A DNA stretch of 49,966 nucleotides, taken from Bacillus sp. FJAT-27245. GTDB lineage: Bacteria > Bacillota > Bacilli > Bacillales > Cytobacillaceae. The stretch covers positions 260,385-310,350 of the forward strand of contig NZ_LIGI01000001.1 of NCBI RefSeq assembly GCF_001273955.1, read 5' to 3'. Position numbers and translations under genes: made by a program. This document shows, one piece after another, positions 15,932-23,979 of this stretch (position 1 is its first letter; every line of letters begins with the position of its first letter). A model generated the notes under the pieces. That model searched no databases. It saw nothing but the letters and a program-made list of their open reading frames with translations, and was not told where the DNA came from.

Positions 15932-16831
15932 TTATGTAAGGTCACTGGTTTCTATCTCTTTTAGTGATTGCCCGTCTTCTGTTTTCCACTCTGTGAGTCC
16001 GTTTGCATAACCGCCAATCACAAATGCAGCAGCATAGGACGGGCTTCGGACGAGAATGTCTTCCAGCAGGATTCCGTTCGCATCAATATTTGCGCTTTTC
16101 CGTCGGTCCTTAATCGTGGATGGAATACTATCGGAATCTATAGTCTCAATACGGCTTCCTTTCAAGACGACAAAACCCTCATTCGTCTGTTTACACATTG
16201 CCTCAATGACAAGTCCGCTTTTCCGGCTTTTCCGTTTCATATAAAGCAGTAAGTCATCTTCCGGAGCCCCAGCTGTTACGACAGGATTATTGTTTTCAAT
16301 AAGAGGTTCAAATATTTTGTGGCCTAAGGTCCCCATTATAATCCTGGCATAATCTATAAATTCTTCAAGTTCACTTTCCTTTTCCTCTGTTATATTGCCA
16401 ATGGCAGGTTCATTGCCATTTTTAACTGTGTAACGGCCTGCCTCTACCGCGAGCCTACAGAAACGATTTTCCAGGTAACTTATTTCTGTTGGTCCAAATG
16501 AATTATTGGAAGTAGTAAATACGATAGCTTCCGTCCAATAGTCTTTGTCTGGGTTACGTTTGTGTTCCACTAGTCGACTAAGCAAGCCCTCTCCATTTTT
16601 ACGAACCCCAGCTTGTCCGACATACACCACATTGTCTCCAGTTTGGTCAGATGTACCGAATAAAAAATAAACGCCACTTTGTGAAAGGTCATCACGTCCC
16701 TTACATTTATCAAGTTCTGTACGTGGGATTCTGTAAGCAACGCCTGTCCAATTCGCCAAAGTGCATTTAATTCTGCCGCTTGATGTGCCATCCATTAAAA
16801 ACAGATTAATGCTCTTACCTCGTAAGGCCAT
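15932..16831 (-). CDS. GIY-YIG nuclease-family protein with DUF4357 domain
   Basis: The 299 residues contain an N-terminal region of ~50, a GIY-YIG domain (about 50-130) with GVYFLFG, VVYVGQAG, an Arg-containing RLVEHKR helix and the Glu in TEISYLENRF, and a C-terminal DUF4357-like domain (SPSYAAAFVIGGYANGLTEW). The key Tyr, Arg and Glu are present, so nuclease activity is plausible. The start ATG has a strong SD, AAGGAGG, eight bases upstream. Such proteins are common in variable regions of bacterial genomes. The substrate is unknown. It is the first gene of island 2, transcribed towards the rlmCD copy B, and is divergent from the AAA+ gene. Confidence 0.85.
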   Translation of the reverse strand: MALRGKSINLFLMDGTSSGRIKCTLANWTGVAYRIPRTELDKCKGRDDLSQSGVYFLFGTSDQTGDNVVYVGQAGVRKNGEGLLSRLVEHKRNPDKDYWTEAIVFTTSNNSFGPTEISYLENRFCRLAVEAGRYTVKNGNEPAIGNITEEKESELEEFIDYARIIMGTLGHKIFEPLIENNNPVVTAGAPEDDLLLYMKRKSRKSGLVIEAMCKQTNEGFVVLKGSRIETIDSDSIPSTIKDRRKSANIDANGILLEDILVRSPSYAAAFVIGGYANGLTEWKTEDGQSLKEIETSDLT

Positions 16832-17225
16832 TTACATATCCTCCTTTTAACAGGCCCAGGAACTACTTCTGCAATATTTTCAAGGCCAGTTAAGGCTATC
16901 ATATTTATTTTCTTTATCGTATTCTTTTGAATGTGTTAATGCAAATTAGTAGATTATTGTTTACAAAATACAATTTAGTGTCAAGTTGCTATGATTCATT
17001 TTAGATTTCATAGTGGAAGTGTAAACGGTGAAGGTAGAGCAAGAAAGGCGAGAGATGTTTGAATAACCTTTACTTTCATATTGTTCACTGCTTATGACTG
17101 CTTCGTGAAGGGCAGTCTTAAAGGGGTCTTAAAATCAGGCCTTTGTTCCTTTTAAACGCAGCCTTTCGTAACCCCGTGTCCAATATGATACGATAGTAAG
17201 AAACAGTAAACAGGTGTGAGGAACT
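16832..17225. other. Intergenic region between divergent GIY-YIG and AAA+ genes
   Basis: 394 bases with no convincing gene. It must hold the promoters of both divergent genes. TATGAT at about 17184-17189 is a possible -10 for the AAA+ gene, without a good -35. No strong hairpin or repeat was recognised. Confidence 0.5.
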
Positions 17226-19541
17226 ATGCAGGGGCAAACAACATGGAACGATGAACTAGAACAAAAAGGGTACATCGATGACGAGGTAGAAATCCTCGCT
17301 TATATAATGGAGCATGATCAAACGCTTAGCGCAAAGGAAATTGCCCGATTGCTCGTGATGGCTGGCAAATCCCGCATCCACAAAGACGAAAGGGACAGAC
17401 TTGGAATCGTTTGGATGAAACGGGCCGCAGAGCTTGACCCAGCTAATCGTGTTGCGCAGGAATTTTTGAACAAATCTGCCTGGCGGACTGCAGCACCATT
17501 TTTGGACTCATTGGAATTTCCACTTATCAGGGAGACGGATAATCGGACGACAAAGAAGAAGCTTGCCGAGGAATATTTAATGATTTGCCGTAATTTCCTT
17601 GAACAGGCTGATGATCAGCTTGATCAGCTGGACAACTCGCTTCAGGGTGCAGTGGACCCCATACAGACAAAGCTCTATAACCTGATGCTTGATGCAATCA
17701 AATCAACGAGCGAGCTTTTAAAAGCTGCCGAGGAATACGACCAATCGATTACAGGGGTTTTTCATACCGCTTCACATTTTGAGGAATTAACGAATAAACT
17801 TGAACAGATTAGAGCAATTAAAAAAGAATGGGAAAGCATATTCGCTGAATCGTCAGGGCAGGAAAAAGAAACGGCTGTGGATGCAATTGATGAACTTAAT
17901 AATATGATAGGCCTTGAAGCTGTCAAAAGTCGCGTCAAGGATTATTATCAGTACCTTAAGTTTCAAAAGAAGCGTAAGGACATGGGCTTCCAGATGAAAG
18001 ATGAGCTTAGCCTAAATTTTGTCCTTACCGGGAACCCGGGTACGGGAAAAACAACCCTATCCAGGCTTTTGGCAAGAATTTTTCATGAGCTTGGCTTTTT
18101 GCCAAGGGAAGAGGTCATCGAAACAAATAGATCTCAACTGGTAGGATCCTATGTTGGCCAAACGGAGGAAAATGTTCGGGCAATTGTCAGTAAGGCTGTT
18201 GGAGGGGTATTGTTCATCGATGAAGCCTATAGCCTGAAACGGGAGGGCCAAACAGGCAATGATTATGGCCAGGCCGCAATTGATACACTCGTTTCATTGA
18301 TGACCGGAGAGGAATTTGGTGGGAAGTTCGCAGTTGTCCTGGCCGGTTATCCTGAAGAAATGAGGATTTTCCTTAATGCGAACCCCGGCCTTCGAAGTCG
18401 ATTCCCTCAATCCAACCATATTTTCCTTCGTGACTATACAAATAAGGAACTGGTGACAATTGCTGAGAAAATTGCTGAGGACAATGACTATCTATTAACA
18501 AAACAGGCAAAGAACGCATTAGAGGAACGGCTTGAACGTGAAAGGGTAGACGAAACGTTTGGTAACGCAAGAACGGTTCATAACCTTGTCCTTGAGGCCA
18601 TTTTTCGAAAGGGAGCAGCGAAAGATGACAATGTGTTAGACATTCTTCGTTTTTCTATTCTGGACGGAAACGATTTCAAGCTGCCAGTCCAGGAAAACCG
18701 CAATAGGCCACTTGAAAAACTGGACCGCCTTATCGGGTTGCATTCGATAAAGGGTGAAATGAAAACCCTGGCAGCTTTCGTCAAACTTCAGCAAATGAGG
18801 AGGGACAGCGGCCTGCCCACGGTCCCCGTACAGCTGCATTCAGTGTTTACCGGAAACCCCGGTACAGGAAAGACAACGGTAGCAAAAATATATGCTGAAA
18901 TTTTAAAAGAAAACGGCTTTCTAAAGCGCGGCCATTTGGTGATTGCCAGCAGGGCGGACCTTGTCGCCGGCTATGTTGGCCAAACAGCCGAGAAAACGAG
19001 AAAGAAAGTCCGCGATGCACTCGGAGGAGTCCTTTTCATTGATGAAGCCTATTCATTGTTTAGCCCATCGGGAGGGGATTTTGGCAGGGAAGCGATTGAT
19101 ACACTGGTAGATGAAATGACGAGGCATAATGAAAATCTCGTTATTGTCCTTGCGGGATACCCGGAACAGATGGATGCGCTTCTGGAATTTAACCCTGGAT
19201 TAAGGTCCCGCTTTAAAAAATTCTTCCATTTTCCTGATTACAATCCAGAGGAGCTCCTCGAAATCATGATTAACTATGCAGAAACCTATCAATACAAGCT
19301 TTCCGGGGACGGTGAGGACTATATCCTGGAGTCTCTCAAGGACAGGCAGGTTTCCGGGAATGGCCGATTTGCGGCGAATCTTATCGAAGAGGCGATCCAG
19401 GCCCAGTCATTGAGGCTCTCGTTGATGGAAGATATTGCTTCAATCGATGCCGATTCGCTATCAAAGCTTGAACTGGCCGATATAAAGACAGCAATGCAGA
19501 AAATACTTGATGGGGAAAAAGAAAGCAACGACAGAAGGTAA
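17226..19541 (+). CDS. Double AAA+ ATPase of the CbxX/CfxQ (SpoVK-like) family
   Basis: The protein has 771 residues: an N-terminal helical region (about 1-225) without ATPase motifs, and two tandem CbxX-type AAA+ modules. Module 1 has Walker A GNPGTGKTT (269-277) and Walker B GGVLFIDEAYSL (326-337). Module 2 has GNPGTGKTT (543-551) and GGVLFIDEAYSL (600-611). Both keep the YVGQT pore loop and the NPGLRSRF arginine finger, so both should bind and hydrolyse ATP. Relatives are CbbX Rubisco activase, SpoVK and EccA of type VII secretion, which remodel partner proteins. No Rubisco or secretion gene is nearby, so the client is unknown. The start ATG follows GTGAGGA. Confidence 0.85.
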   Translation: MQGQTTWNDELEQKGYIDDEVEILAYIMEHDQTLSAKEIARLLVMAGKSRIHKDERDRLGIVWMKRAAELDPANRVAQEFLNKSAWRTAAPFLDSLEFPLIRETDNRTTKKKLAEEYLMICRNFLEQADDQLDQLDNSLQGAVDPIQTKLYNLMLDAIKSTSELLKAAEEYDQSITGVFHTASHFEELTNKLEQIRAIKKEWESIFAESSGQEKETAVDAIDELNNMIGLEAVKSRVKDYYQYLKFQKKRKDMGFQMKDELSLNFVLTGNPGTGKTTLSRLLARIFHELGFLPREEVIETNRSQLVGSYVGQTEENVRAIVSKAVGGVLFIDEAYSLKREGQTGNDYGQAAIDTLVSLMTGEEFGGKFAVVLAGYPEEMRIFLNANPGLRSRFPQSNHIFLRDYTNKELVTIAEKIAEDNDYLLTKQAKNALEERLERERVDETFGNARTVHNLVLEAIFRKGAAKDDNVLDILRFSILDGNDFKLPVQENRNRPLEKLDRLIGLHSIKGEMKTLAAFVKLQQMRRDSGLPTVPVQLHSVFTGNPGTGKTTVAKIYAEILKENGFLKRGHLVIASRADLVAGYVGQTAEKTRKKVRDALGGVLFIDEAYSLFSPSGGDFGREAIDTLVDEMTRHNENLVIVLAGYPEQMDALLEFNPGLRSRFKKFFHFPDYNPEELLEIMINYAETYQYKLSGDGEDYILESLKDRQVSGNGRFAANLIEEAIQAQSLRLSLMEDIASIDADSLSKLELADIKTAMQKILDGEKESNDRR

Positions 19542-19556
19542 GCAAATCAGAGTACA

Positions 19557-19606
19557 CCACCGGGACGGTCCTTTTGGTACATAAAAAAGCCACGAGAACC
19601 GTCCCT
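19557..19606. repeat. Short intergenic inverted-repeat element
   Basis: GGGACGGT (19562-19569) and ACCGTCCC (19598-19605) are perfect inverted arms. The match extends imperfectly inwards (CCTTTTGG / CCACGAGA) to about 16 positions around an A-rich loop. I recall similar GGGACGGTTCT-type elements from intergenic regions of other Bacillaceae, but I could not check copy number. The following GTGACAGGCACTT may be part of the same unit. Confidence 0.5.
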
Positions 19607-19686
19607 CTAGTCTGTGCGGGAAGTGACAGGCACTTTTCTATAATTTATAATGAAAAATAAAAAAGTATAGAAATGGAGAAAGAGCA

Positions 19687-20673
19687 TTGACTAATCATAT
19701 TAAAGTAGGAATTGTAGGCTATGGTAACCTGGGCAGAGGAACGATTGAAGCAATCAAGCAATGTTCTGATATGGAGCTTGTGGCTGTTTTTACAAGAAGA
19801 GCACCTGAAAACCTTTTAATAAAGGAGCCAAATGTAGAGGTATTGCATATTTCAAGTGCAGAGGAATATAAGGACAAAATTGATGTGATGATTTTATGTG
19901 GAGGTTCAGCAACAGACCTCCCGGAACAAGGTCCTTATTTTGCTAAAATGTTTAACACGATCGATAGTTTTGATACACACGCAAAGATTCCAGAATACTT
20001 CAGCGCGGTTGATGAAGCGGCGAAAGAAAGCGGCAAGACGAGCATTATCTCAGTCGGTTGGGATCCAGGTTTGTTCTCTTTGAATCGTTTGATGTCGGAA
20101 GCGATTATCCCAAATGGTGCAACGTATACTTTCTGGGGGAAAGGGCTTAGCCAAGGGCATTCAGACGCGGTTCGTCGAGTAGAGGGTGTAGTTGGTGGTG
20201 TTCAGTATACGGTTCCGATTGATGAAGCGATTGAAAAGGTTAAAAGCGGGGTTAACCCTGAGCTTTCAACCGGTGAAAAACACCGTCGTGTTTGTTATGT
20301 GGTAGCTGAGGAAGGCTATGATAAAGCTAAAATTGAGCATGATATTAAAACAATGCCGAACTACTTTGCTGACTATGATACAGAAGTAAACTTTATTACA
20401 GCAGAAGAATTAAAAGAAAACCACTCAAAATTGCCACACGGTGGATTTGTCATTCGAAGCGGGAAAACAGGAAAAGACAATAAACAAATTATTGAATTCT
20501 CGCTTAACTTAGAAAGCAACCCTGAATTTACAGCTAGTGTACTAGTGGCATATGCACGAGCAGCTTATCGTTTAAATAAAGAAGGGCAAGCTGGTGCAAA
20601 AACTGTTTTTGACGTTGCACCCGGTTATCTGTCTCCAAAATCCGCGGAGGATTTGAGAAGAGACCTATTGTAA
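19687..20673 (+). CDS. ddh: meso-Diaminopimelate dehydrogenase
   Basis: An NADPH-dependent enzyme that makes meso-diaminopimelate, for cell wall and lysine, in one step from tetrahydrodipicolinate and ammonia, bypassing the acetylase branch. The 328 residues match family length. The dinucleotide-binding VGIVGYGNLGRG is near the N-terminus, followed by the FTRR segment (NADPH phosphate recognition), DSFDTHAKIPEY, and the substrate-site signature SVGWDPGLFSLNRL with WGKGLSQGHSDAVRR. The start is TTG, eight bases after GGAG. Ddh is patchy in Bacillaceae (present in Lysinibacillus-type species). Its place in an island bounded by rlmCD copies suggests horizontal gain. It is monocistronic. Confidence 0.92.
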   Translation: MTNHIKVGIVGYGNLGRGTIEAIKQCSDMELVAVFTRRAPENLLIKEPNVEVLHISSAEEYKDKIDVMILCGGSATDLPEQGPYFAKMFNTIDSFDTHAKIPEYFSAVDEAAKESGKTSIISVGWDPGLFSLNRLMSEAIIPNGATYTFWGKGLSQGHSDAVRRVEGVVGGVQYTVPIDEAIEKVKSGVNPELSTGEKHRRVCYVVAEEGYDKAKIEHDIKTMPNYFADYDTEVNFITAEELKENHSKLPHGGFVIRSGKTGKDNKQIIEFSLNLESNPEFTASVLVAYARAAYRLNKEGQAGAKTVFDVAPGYLSPKSAEDLRRDLL

Positions 20674-20684
20674 GAGAGGTGCCT

Positions 20685-20726
20685 ATCCCCAAGTACGTCA
20701 ATGATTTAATGATTCGGGGGTTTTTA
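20685..20726 (+). terminator. Weak terminator after ddh
   Basis: ATCCCC and CGGGGG arms enclose a ~25-base A+T-rich loop and are followed by TTTTT. The stem is short. Confidence 0.4.
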
Positions 20727-20763
20727 ATGATAAAAACTCACAATCCGTGTGTAGTCACATACA

Positions 20764-20835
20764 CTCTGGACATGTAGAAGAGGTCGCAAAAATTATACTG
20801 AAAGAAGGCAACTACCCCTCAGGGAGTTGCCTTCT
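20764..20835 (+). repeat. Diverged copy of the rlmCD 3' end, copy C (right end of island 2)
   Basis: It reads [15 protein letters not shown], then TAC where copies A and B have the TAA stop, followed by the same AAGGCAACT...AGTTGCCTT hairpin. It is preceded by GTGTGTAGTCACATACACT, nearly the same as the stretch before copy B. This shared pre-repeat sequence suggests that both islands belong to one element family. Confidence 0.75.
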
Positions 20836-20979
20836 TTAATATTAAGGAAAAGTCATTACTATTTTAGAATAGACAAATCTCATTAGTTTTACGTTTCGTA
20901 TCACCTTAATTTTATTGGAATAGTACAGCACTATATGTTCTACTTTCCGACGAGATCCACCAAGATTCCGATGTAAAAA

Positions 20980-21768
20980 TTAATCCACTATTCTTTCCGG
21001 ACAGGAATAGACATTGAATGACTCTCCCCGAATAAAGCCCACAGCTGTAATGTTTAAATCCTGGGCTAGCTTGATTGCCAAATCAGTCGGTGCTGACTTT
21101 GATAATACGATTCCCACGCCAATCTTCGCAGCTTTCAAAAGCACTTCAGAAGAGATTCTTCCGCTGAATACAATAATTTTATCCCTTACAGGAATATTGT
21201 TTAGAATACTATATCCGAATAATTTATCCAACGCATTATGCCTGCCAATATCGGTACGGACAGCAATGATTTCATCCGGTGTACAGAGTGCAGCATTATG
21301 GACTCCTCCGGTTTCCTGAAACACTTCTGAGCTGTTTTGCATTTCATTCATGAGATAAATGCTTTGGGAGGCACTAATTTTTATTTTTGACATGGACGTC
21401 CTAGCTGTACGGGCGTCATTGTGGAAATAGAACTGGCGGCTTTTCCCGCAGCAGGAGCCAATGAACCGCTTTGAATAATACTGCTGATTTGTAGTTGAAT
21501 TCACCTTTAATTCAACATAGGCATAGCCACGATCTTCGTCAATGCTGAGTGATAGTATGTCACTGTAAGTACGTATGACCCCTTCGGATGCAAGGAAACC
21601 GATAACCATTTCTTCAAAATGGGTAGGAGTAACAACCATTGTGGCAAACTCAACGTTATTGACGAACACAGTCAAAGGGAATTCGTTCACAATCACATCT
21701 TCAACATTAAGAAAACGGCCATTGGAATATTTGGTTATTTGATATTTTTGGCTCATACTTTCCAGCAT
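20980..21768 (-). CDS. fdhD: Formate dehydrogenase accessory sulfurtransferase
   Basis: FdhD carries sulphur from a cysteine desulfurase to the molybdenum cofactor of formate dehydrogenase, a step needed for activity. The product is 262 residues. The conserved core is present: NEFPLTVFVNN near the start, the sulphur-transfer cysteines in GSCCGKS, the TGGVHNAAL and RTDIGRHNALDK cofactor-binding segments, and SGRISSEVLLKAAKIGV. The ATG at 21766-21768 follows GGGGTGAG, while a GTG nine bases upstream is too close to it. It is divergent from the OFA transporter and near the molybdoenzyme gene at 23980, its probable client. Confidence 0.93.
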   Translation of the reverse strand: MLESMSQKYQITKYSNGRFLNVEDVIVNEFPLTVFVNNVEFATMVVTPTHFEEMVIGFLASEGVIRTYSDILSLSIDEDRGYAYVELKVNSTTNQQYYSKRFIGSCCGKSRQFYFHNDARTARTSMSKIKISASQSIYLMNEMQNSSEVFQETGGVHNAALCTPDEIIAVRTDIGRHNALDKLFGYSILNNIPVRDKIIVFSGRISSEVLLKAAKIGVGIVLSKSAPTDLAIKLAQDLNITAVGFIRGESFNVYSCPERIVD

Positions 21769-21875
21769 AATACTCACCCCAAATTTGACGAAATCTTGAA
21801 TAATTAAAGTGTAACCATATTCTGATCATTTTCACAAGAAAAATAACTAACATGCACATAGTGAAAAATTATTAG

Positions 21876-21912
21876 GTTAAGTGTTGCACTTAACTTTGTG
21901 AAATGGTAAAAT
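21876..21912 (+). promoter_or_regulatory. Promoter with palindromic operator before the OFA leader
   Basis: GTTAAGTG (21876-21883) and CACTTAAC (21887-21894) are perfect arms with a TTG spacer. The second arm overlaps a possible -35 TTGCAC (21884-21889), and TAAAAT (21907-21912) follows after 17 bases. Repeated TTCACA and TGTGAA half-sites nearby recall FNR/CRP-type sites but do not form a clean one. Confidence 0.45.
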
Positions 21913-21967
21913 TTTTCTAAAGTTCACAAAAATGTCACATTTTGATTCGAAATAGCGACCCTGTTCT

Positions 21968-22093
21968 CGGTTAAAGTGTGAACATTTGAAAGCGATTACT
22001 GTTAGTCTGAAAGTAGCGAACCTGCTGGAACCTAACCGTCAGTCTTTTTCTGCATGCGGCCCCTCGCATGTATGACAGATTGGCGGTTTTTTT
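21968..22093 (+). promoter_or_regulatory. Candidate riboswitch/attenuator leader of the OFA transporter gene
   Basis: The leader between the promoter and the gene has about 230 bases. A terminator is formed by AACCGTCAGTCT (22034-22045) and AGATTGGCGGTT (22077-22088), 12 pairs with two G-T, enclosing a GCATGCG/CGCATGT hairpin and ending in seven T. CGGTTA (21968-21973) can instead pair with TAACCG (22033-22038), which overlaps the left terminator arm. The two structures exclude each other, as in ON-type riboswitches. TAGCGAMCCTG also occurs twice (around 21953 and 22014). I do not recognise a known aptamer class. Confidence 0.5.
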
Positions 22094-22154
22094 GCTGCAA
22101 TTTGCCCTACAGACAAGCAGTCCATGCAGAAACATACCCACGAGGAGGAACGAA

Positions 22155-23411
22155 ATGAAAACGAAAAACCGATGGCTCATTGCTGCATCGGCTGTGGGCA
22201 TCCATATTTCCATTGGCTCTGTCTATGCTTGGAGCAATTTTACAAACCCCTTAATGGAGCAATTTGGCTGGACTGCAAAGCAAGTCCAGTTCACCTTCAG
22301 CCTTGCGATTCTGTTCCTTGGCTTGTCTGCTGCTTTCCTTGGCCACTTTGTTGAAAAGCACGGACCGAGAAAGGCTGGACTTCTTGCAGCCGCATTCTTC
22401 GGCGCCGGCATTTTAGGTTCGGGTCTCGCAGTAAATCTTGGTTCCCTGCCGTTATTGTACATAACCTATGGAGTATTGGGAGGAATTGGCCTTGGAGTCG
22501 GATATATTGCTCCGGTTTCGACGCTTGTAAAATGGTTCCCTGACAGGCGCGGCCTTGCAACAGGGCTTGCGATTATGGGATTTGGTTTCGCGGCTGCAAT
22601 CAGCAGCCCAATCATGGATTCATTGATTAAATCTGTTGGCACTGCAAATACCTTTTTTATCCTGGGAGCTGCCTATTTTGCAATTATGACATTATCTTCT
22701 CTTTATTTGGAAAAGCCCCCAGTGAATTGGCTTCCTGAAGGATTCAAGGAAAAGGTCCAATCCGGAAAAGCCAAAGTTAAGCAGGATCTATCTCAGTTAA
22801 CGGCTAATGAAGCTGTCAAAACGAAGCGGTTCTATTATCTCTGGCTCATGCTATTCATTAACGTAACGTGCGGGATTGCAATTCTATCAGCTGCAAAGCC
22901 GCTGTCGCAGGAAAGTATTGGTCTGACAACAGCCGGCGCAGCCGCACTTGTCGGGGTAATGGGACTATTCAACGGTTTCGGCCGCCTTGGCTGGGCATCC
23001 ATTTCTGATTATATCGGCCGTCCCAATACGTATACCATTTTCTTTGCTACTCAAATTGTCTTGTTTGCGTTGCTGCCGCATACAACAAATGCCTTGCTAT
23101 TCCAAGTCATGCTGGCGATTGTATACACAATGTACGGTGGCGGTTTCGCATCCATTCCTGCCTACATCGGCGATTTGTTTGGAACAAAACAGCTTGGTGC
23201 GATTCACGGTTACATTCTTACAGCTTGGGCGGCGGCAGGGTTGGCAGGCCCAATGTTTGCAGCATGGATGTTTGATAAAACACAAAGCTATGCAGCGAGC
23301 CTTACCTATTTCGCAGGGTTGTTTGTCGTTGCACTAGCCGTATCGATCGTCATCCGTTTTGACATACGCAAGTTGCGTAAACAGATCGAGCAAAAGAAGC
23401 TCGCATCTTGA
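22155..23411 (+). CDS. MFS transporter, OFA (oxalate/formate antiporter) family
   Basis: The 418-residue protein has twelve predicted transmembrane helices. It opens with NRWLIAASAVGIHISIGSVYAWSNF, the OFA signature that includes SVYAWS, and has further family segments at GVLGGIGLGVGYIAP, the conserved KWFPDRRGLATGLAIMGFG loop and NGFGRLGWASISDYIGR. OFA members exchange oxalate, formate or related carboxylates. Here the neighbours fdhD and a formate-dehydrogenase-like enzyme favour formate or oxalate. The ATG at 22155 follows AGGAGG; an open frame further upstream only covers the leader. Expression is probably controlled by the leader terminator. The exact substrate is unproven. Confidence 0.85.
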   Translation: MKTKNRWLIAASAVGIHISIGSVYAWSNFTNPLMEQFGWTAKQVQFTFSLAILFLGLSAAFLGHFVEKHGPRKAGLLAAAFFGAGILGSGLAVNLGSLPLLYITYGVLGGIGLGVGYIAPVSTLVKWFPDRRGLATGLAIMGFGFAAAISSPIMDSLIKSVGTANTFFILGAAYFAIMTLSSLYLEKPPVNWLPEGFKEKVQSGKAKVKQDLSQLTANEAVKTKRFYYLWLMLFINVTCGIAILSAAKPLSQESIGLTTAGAAALVGVMGLFNGFGRLGWASISDYIGRPNTYTIFFATQIVLFALLPHTTNALLFQVMLAIVYTMYGGGFASIPAYIGDLFGTKQLGAIHGYILTAWAAAGLAGPMFAAWMFDKTQSYAASLTYFAGLFVVALAVSIVIRFDIRKLRKQIEQKKLAS

Positions 23412-23480
23412 TTTCTTTTTTAATCGAGCTCCGTATGGTAAAATACCAATCATTATGAGCCTCTGGAGTTGGGGGAAATT

Positions 23481-23840
23481 ATGAATAAATACGAAGCTGA
23501 GTTTAGTAATCTGGTTCGATCCTTTCGAAAGAAGCATATGGGAAAAGGGCCAAGCAGAATTACCACGACATTTTGCAAAAACTGGGCAATTTGTGAAATG
23601 GAAGGAAACCTTTCACCGGTAGAGAAATTCATTGCTTCCGCAAACGAGGGGAAACAGGCATTGCGGGCTGCCAGAACCGAAATGGTAAAAGACATGTACC
23701 GAAAAAACCCTCCTGTGGAAATGGAAGAATTTCTTGGCTGTAACTTTGTTGAGTTGTTCGTAGATATTGATATCGACCGAGACTTTGGAATGTCAGTTTT
23801 TGTTTTTGATCAAGACATCGAAAAAAAGTTTTGTAATTAA
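23481..23840 (+). CDS. DUF2294 (MpsC-like) protein
   Basis: A 119-residue soluble protein matching DUF2294: an N-terminal helix, then HMGKGPSRITTTF and the LSPVEKFIASANEGKQALRAARTEM region, which are the family hallmarks. B. subtilis YrhF, beside the formate dehydrogenase gene yrhE, belongs to the same family, so the neighbourhood here is conserved in kind. The biochemical role is unclear. Some members are named for a sodium-linked membrane-potential system. The ATG at 23481 is preceded by GGGGGA seven bases away. It is followed by a terminator, with the molybdoenzyme gene next. Confidence 0.75.
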   Translation: MNKYEAEFSNLVRSFRKKHMGKGPSRITTTFCKNWAICEMEGNLSPVEKFIASANEGKQALRAARTEMVKDMYRKNPPVEMEEFLGCNFVELFVDIDIDRDFGMSVFVFDQDIEKKFCN

Positions 23841-23879
23841 CTTTAAGGTATGGCACTTGGCAGCGTTCCTGCTAAAGAC

Positions 23880-23936
23880 TAACCACCGTTTACCTTGGAA
23901 TTCTCTGTAATTCCAGTGTTTGCGGTGGTTTTTTCT
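23880..23936 (+). terminator. Terminator between DUF2294 gene and molybdoenzyme gene
   Basis: AACCACCG and CGGTGGTT arms, with a nested TGGAATT/AATTCCA stem and a run of six T. It lies about 45 bases before the molybdoenzyme start, so it could also regulate read-through into that gene. Confidence 0.75.
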
Positions 23937-23979
23937 TTTCAAAACGGCTTTATTTATGATTTTAATAGGAGTGTTTTAT

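Noticed and set aside
23850-23880. Sigma-54-like TGGCAC-type sequence before the molybdoenzyme gene.
   Set aside because: The -12 element does not fit (no TTGC at the right spacing) and it lies upstream of a terminator.
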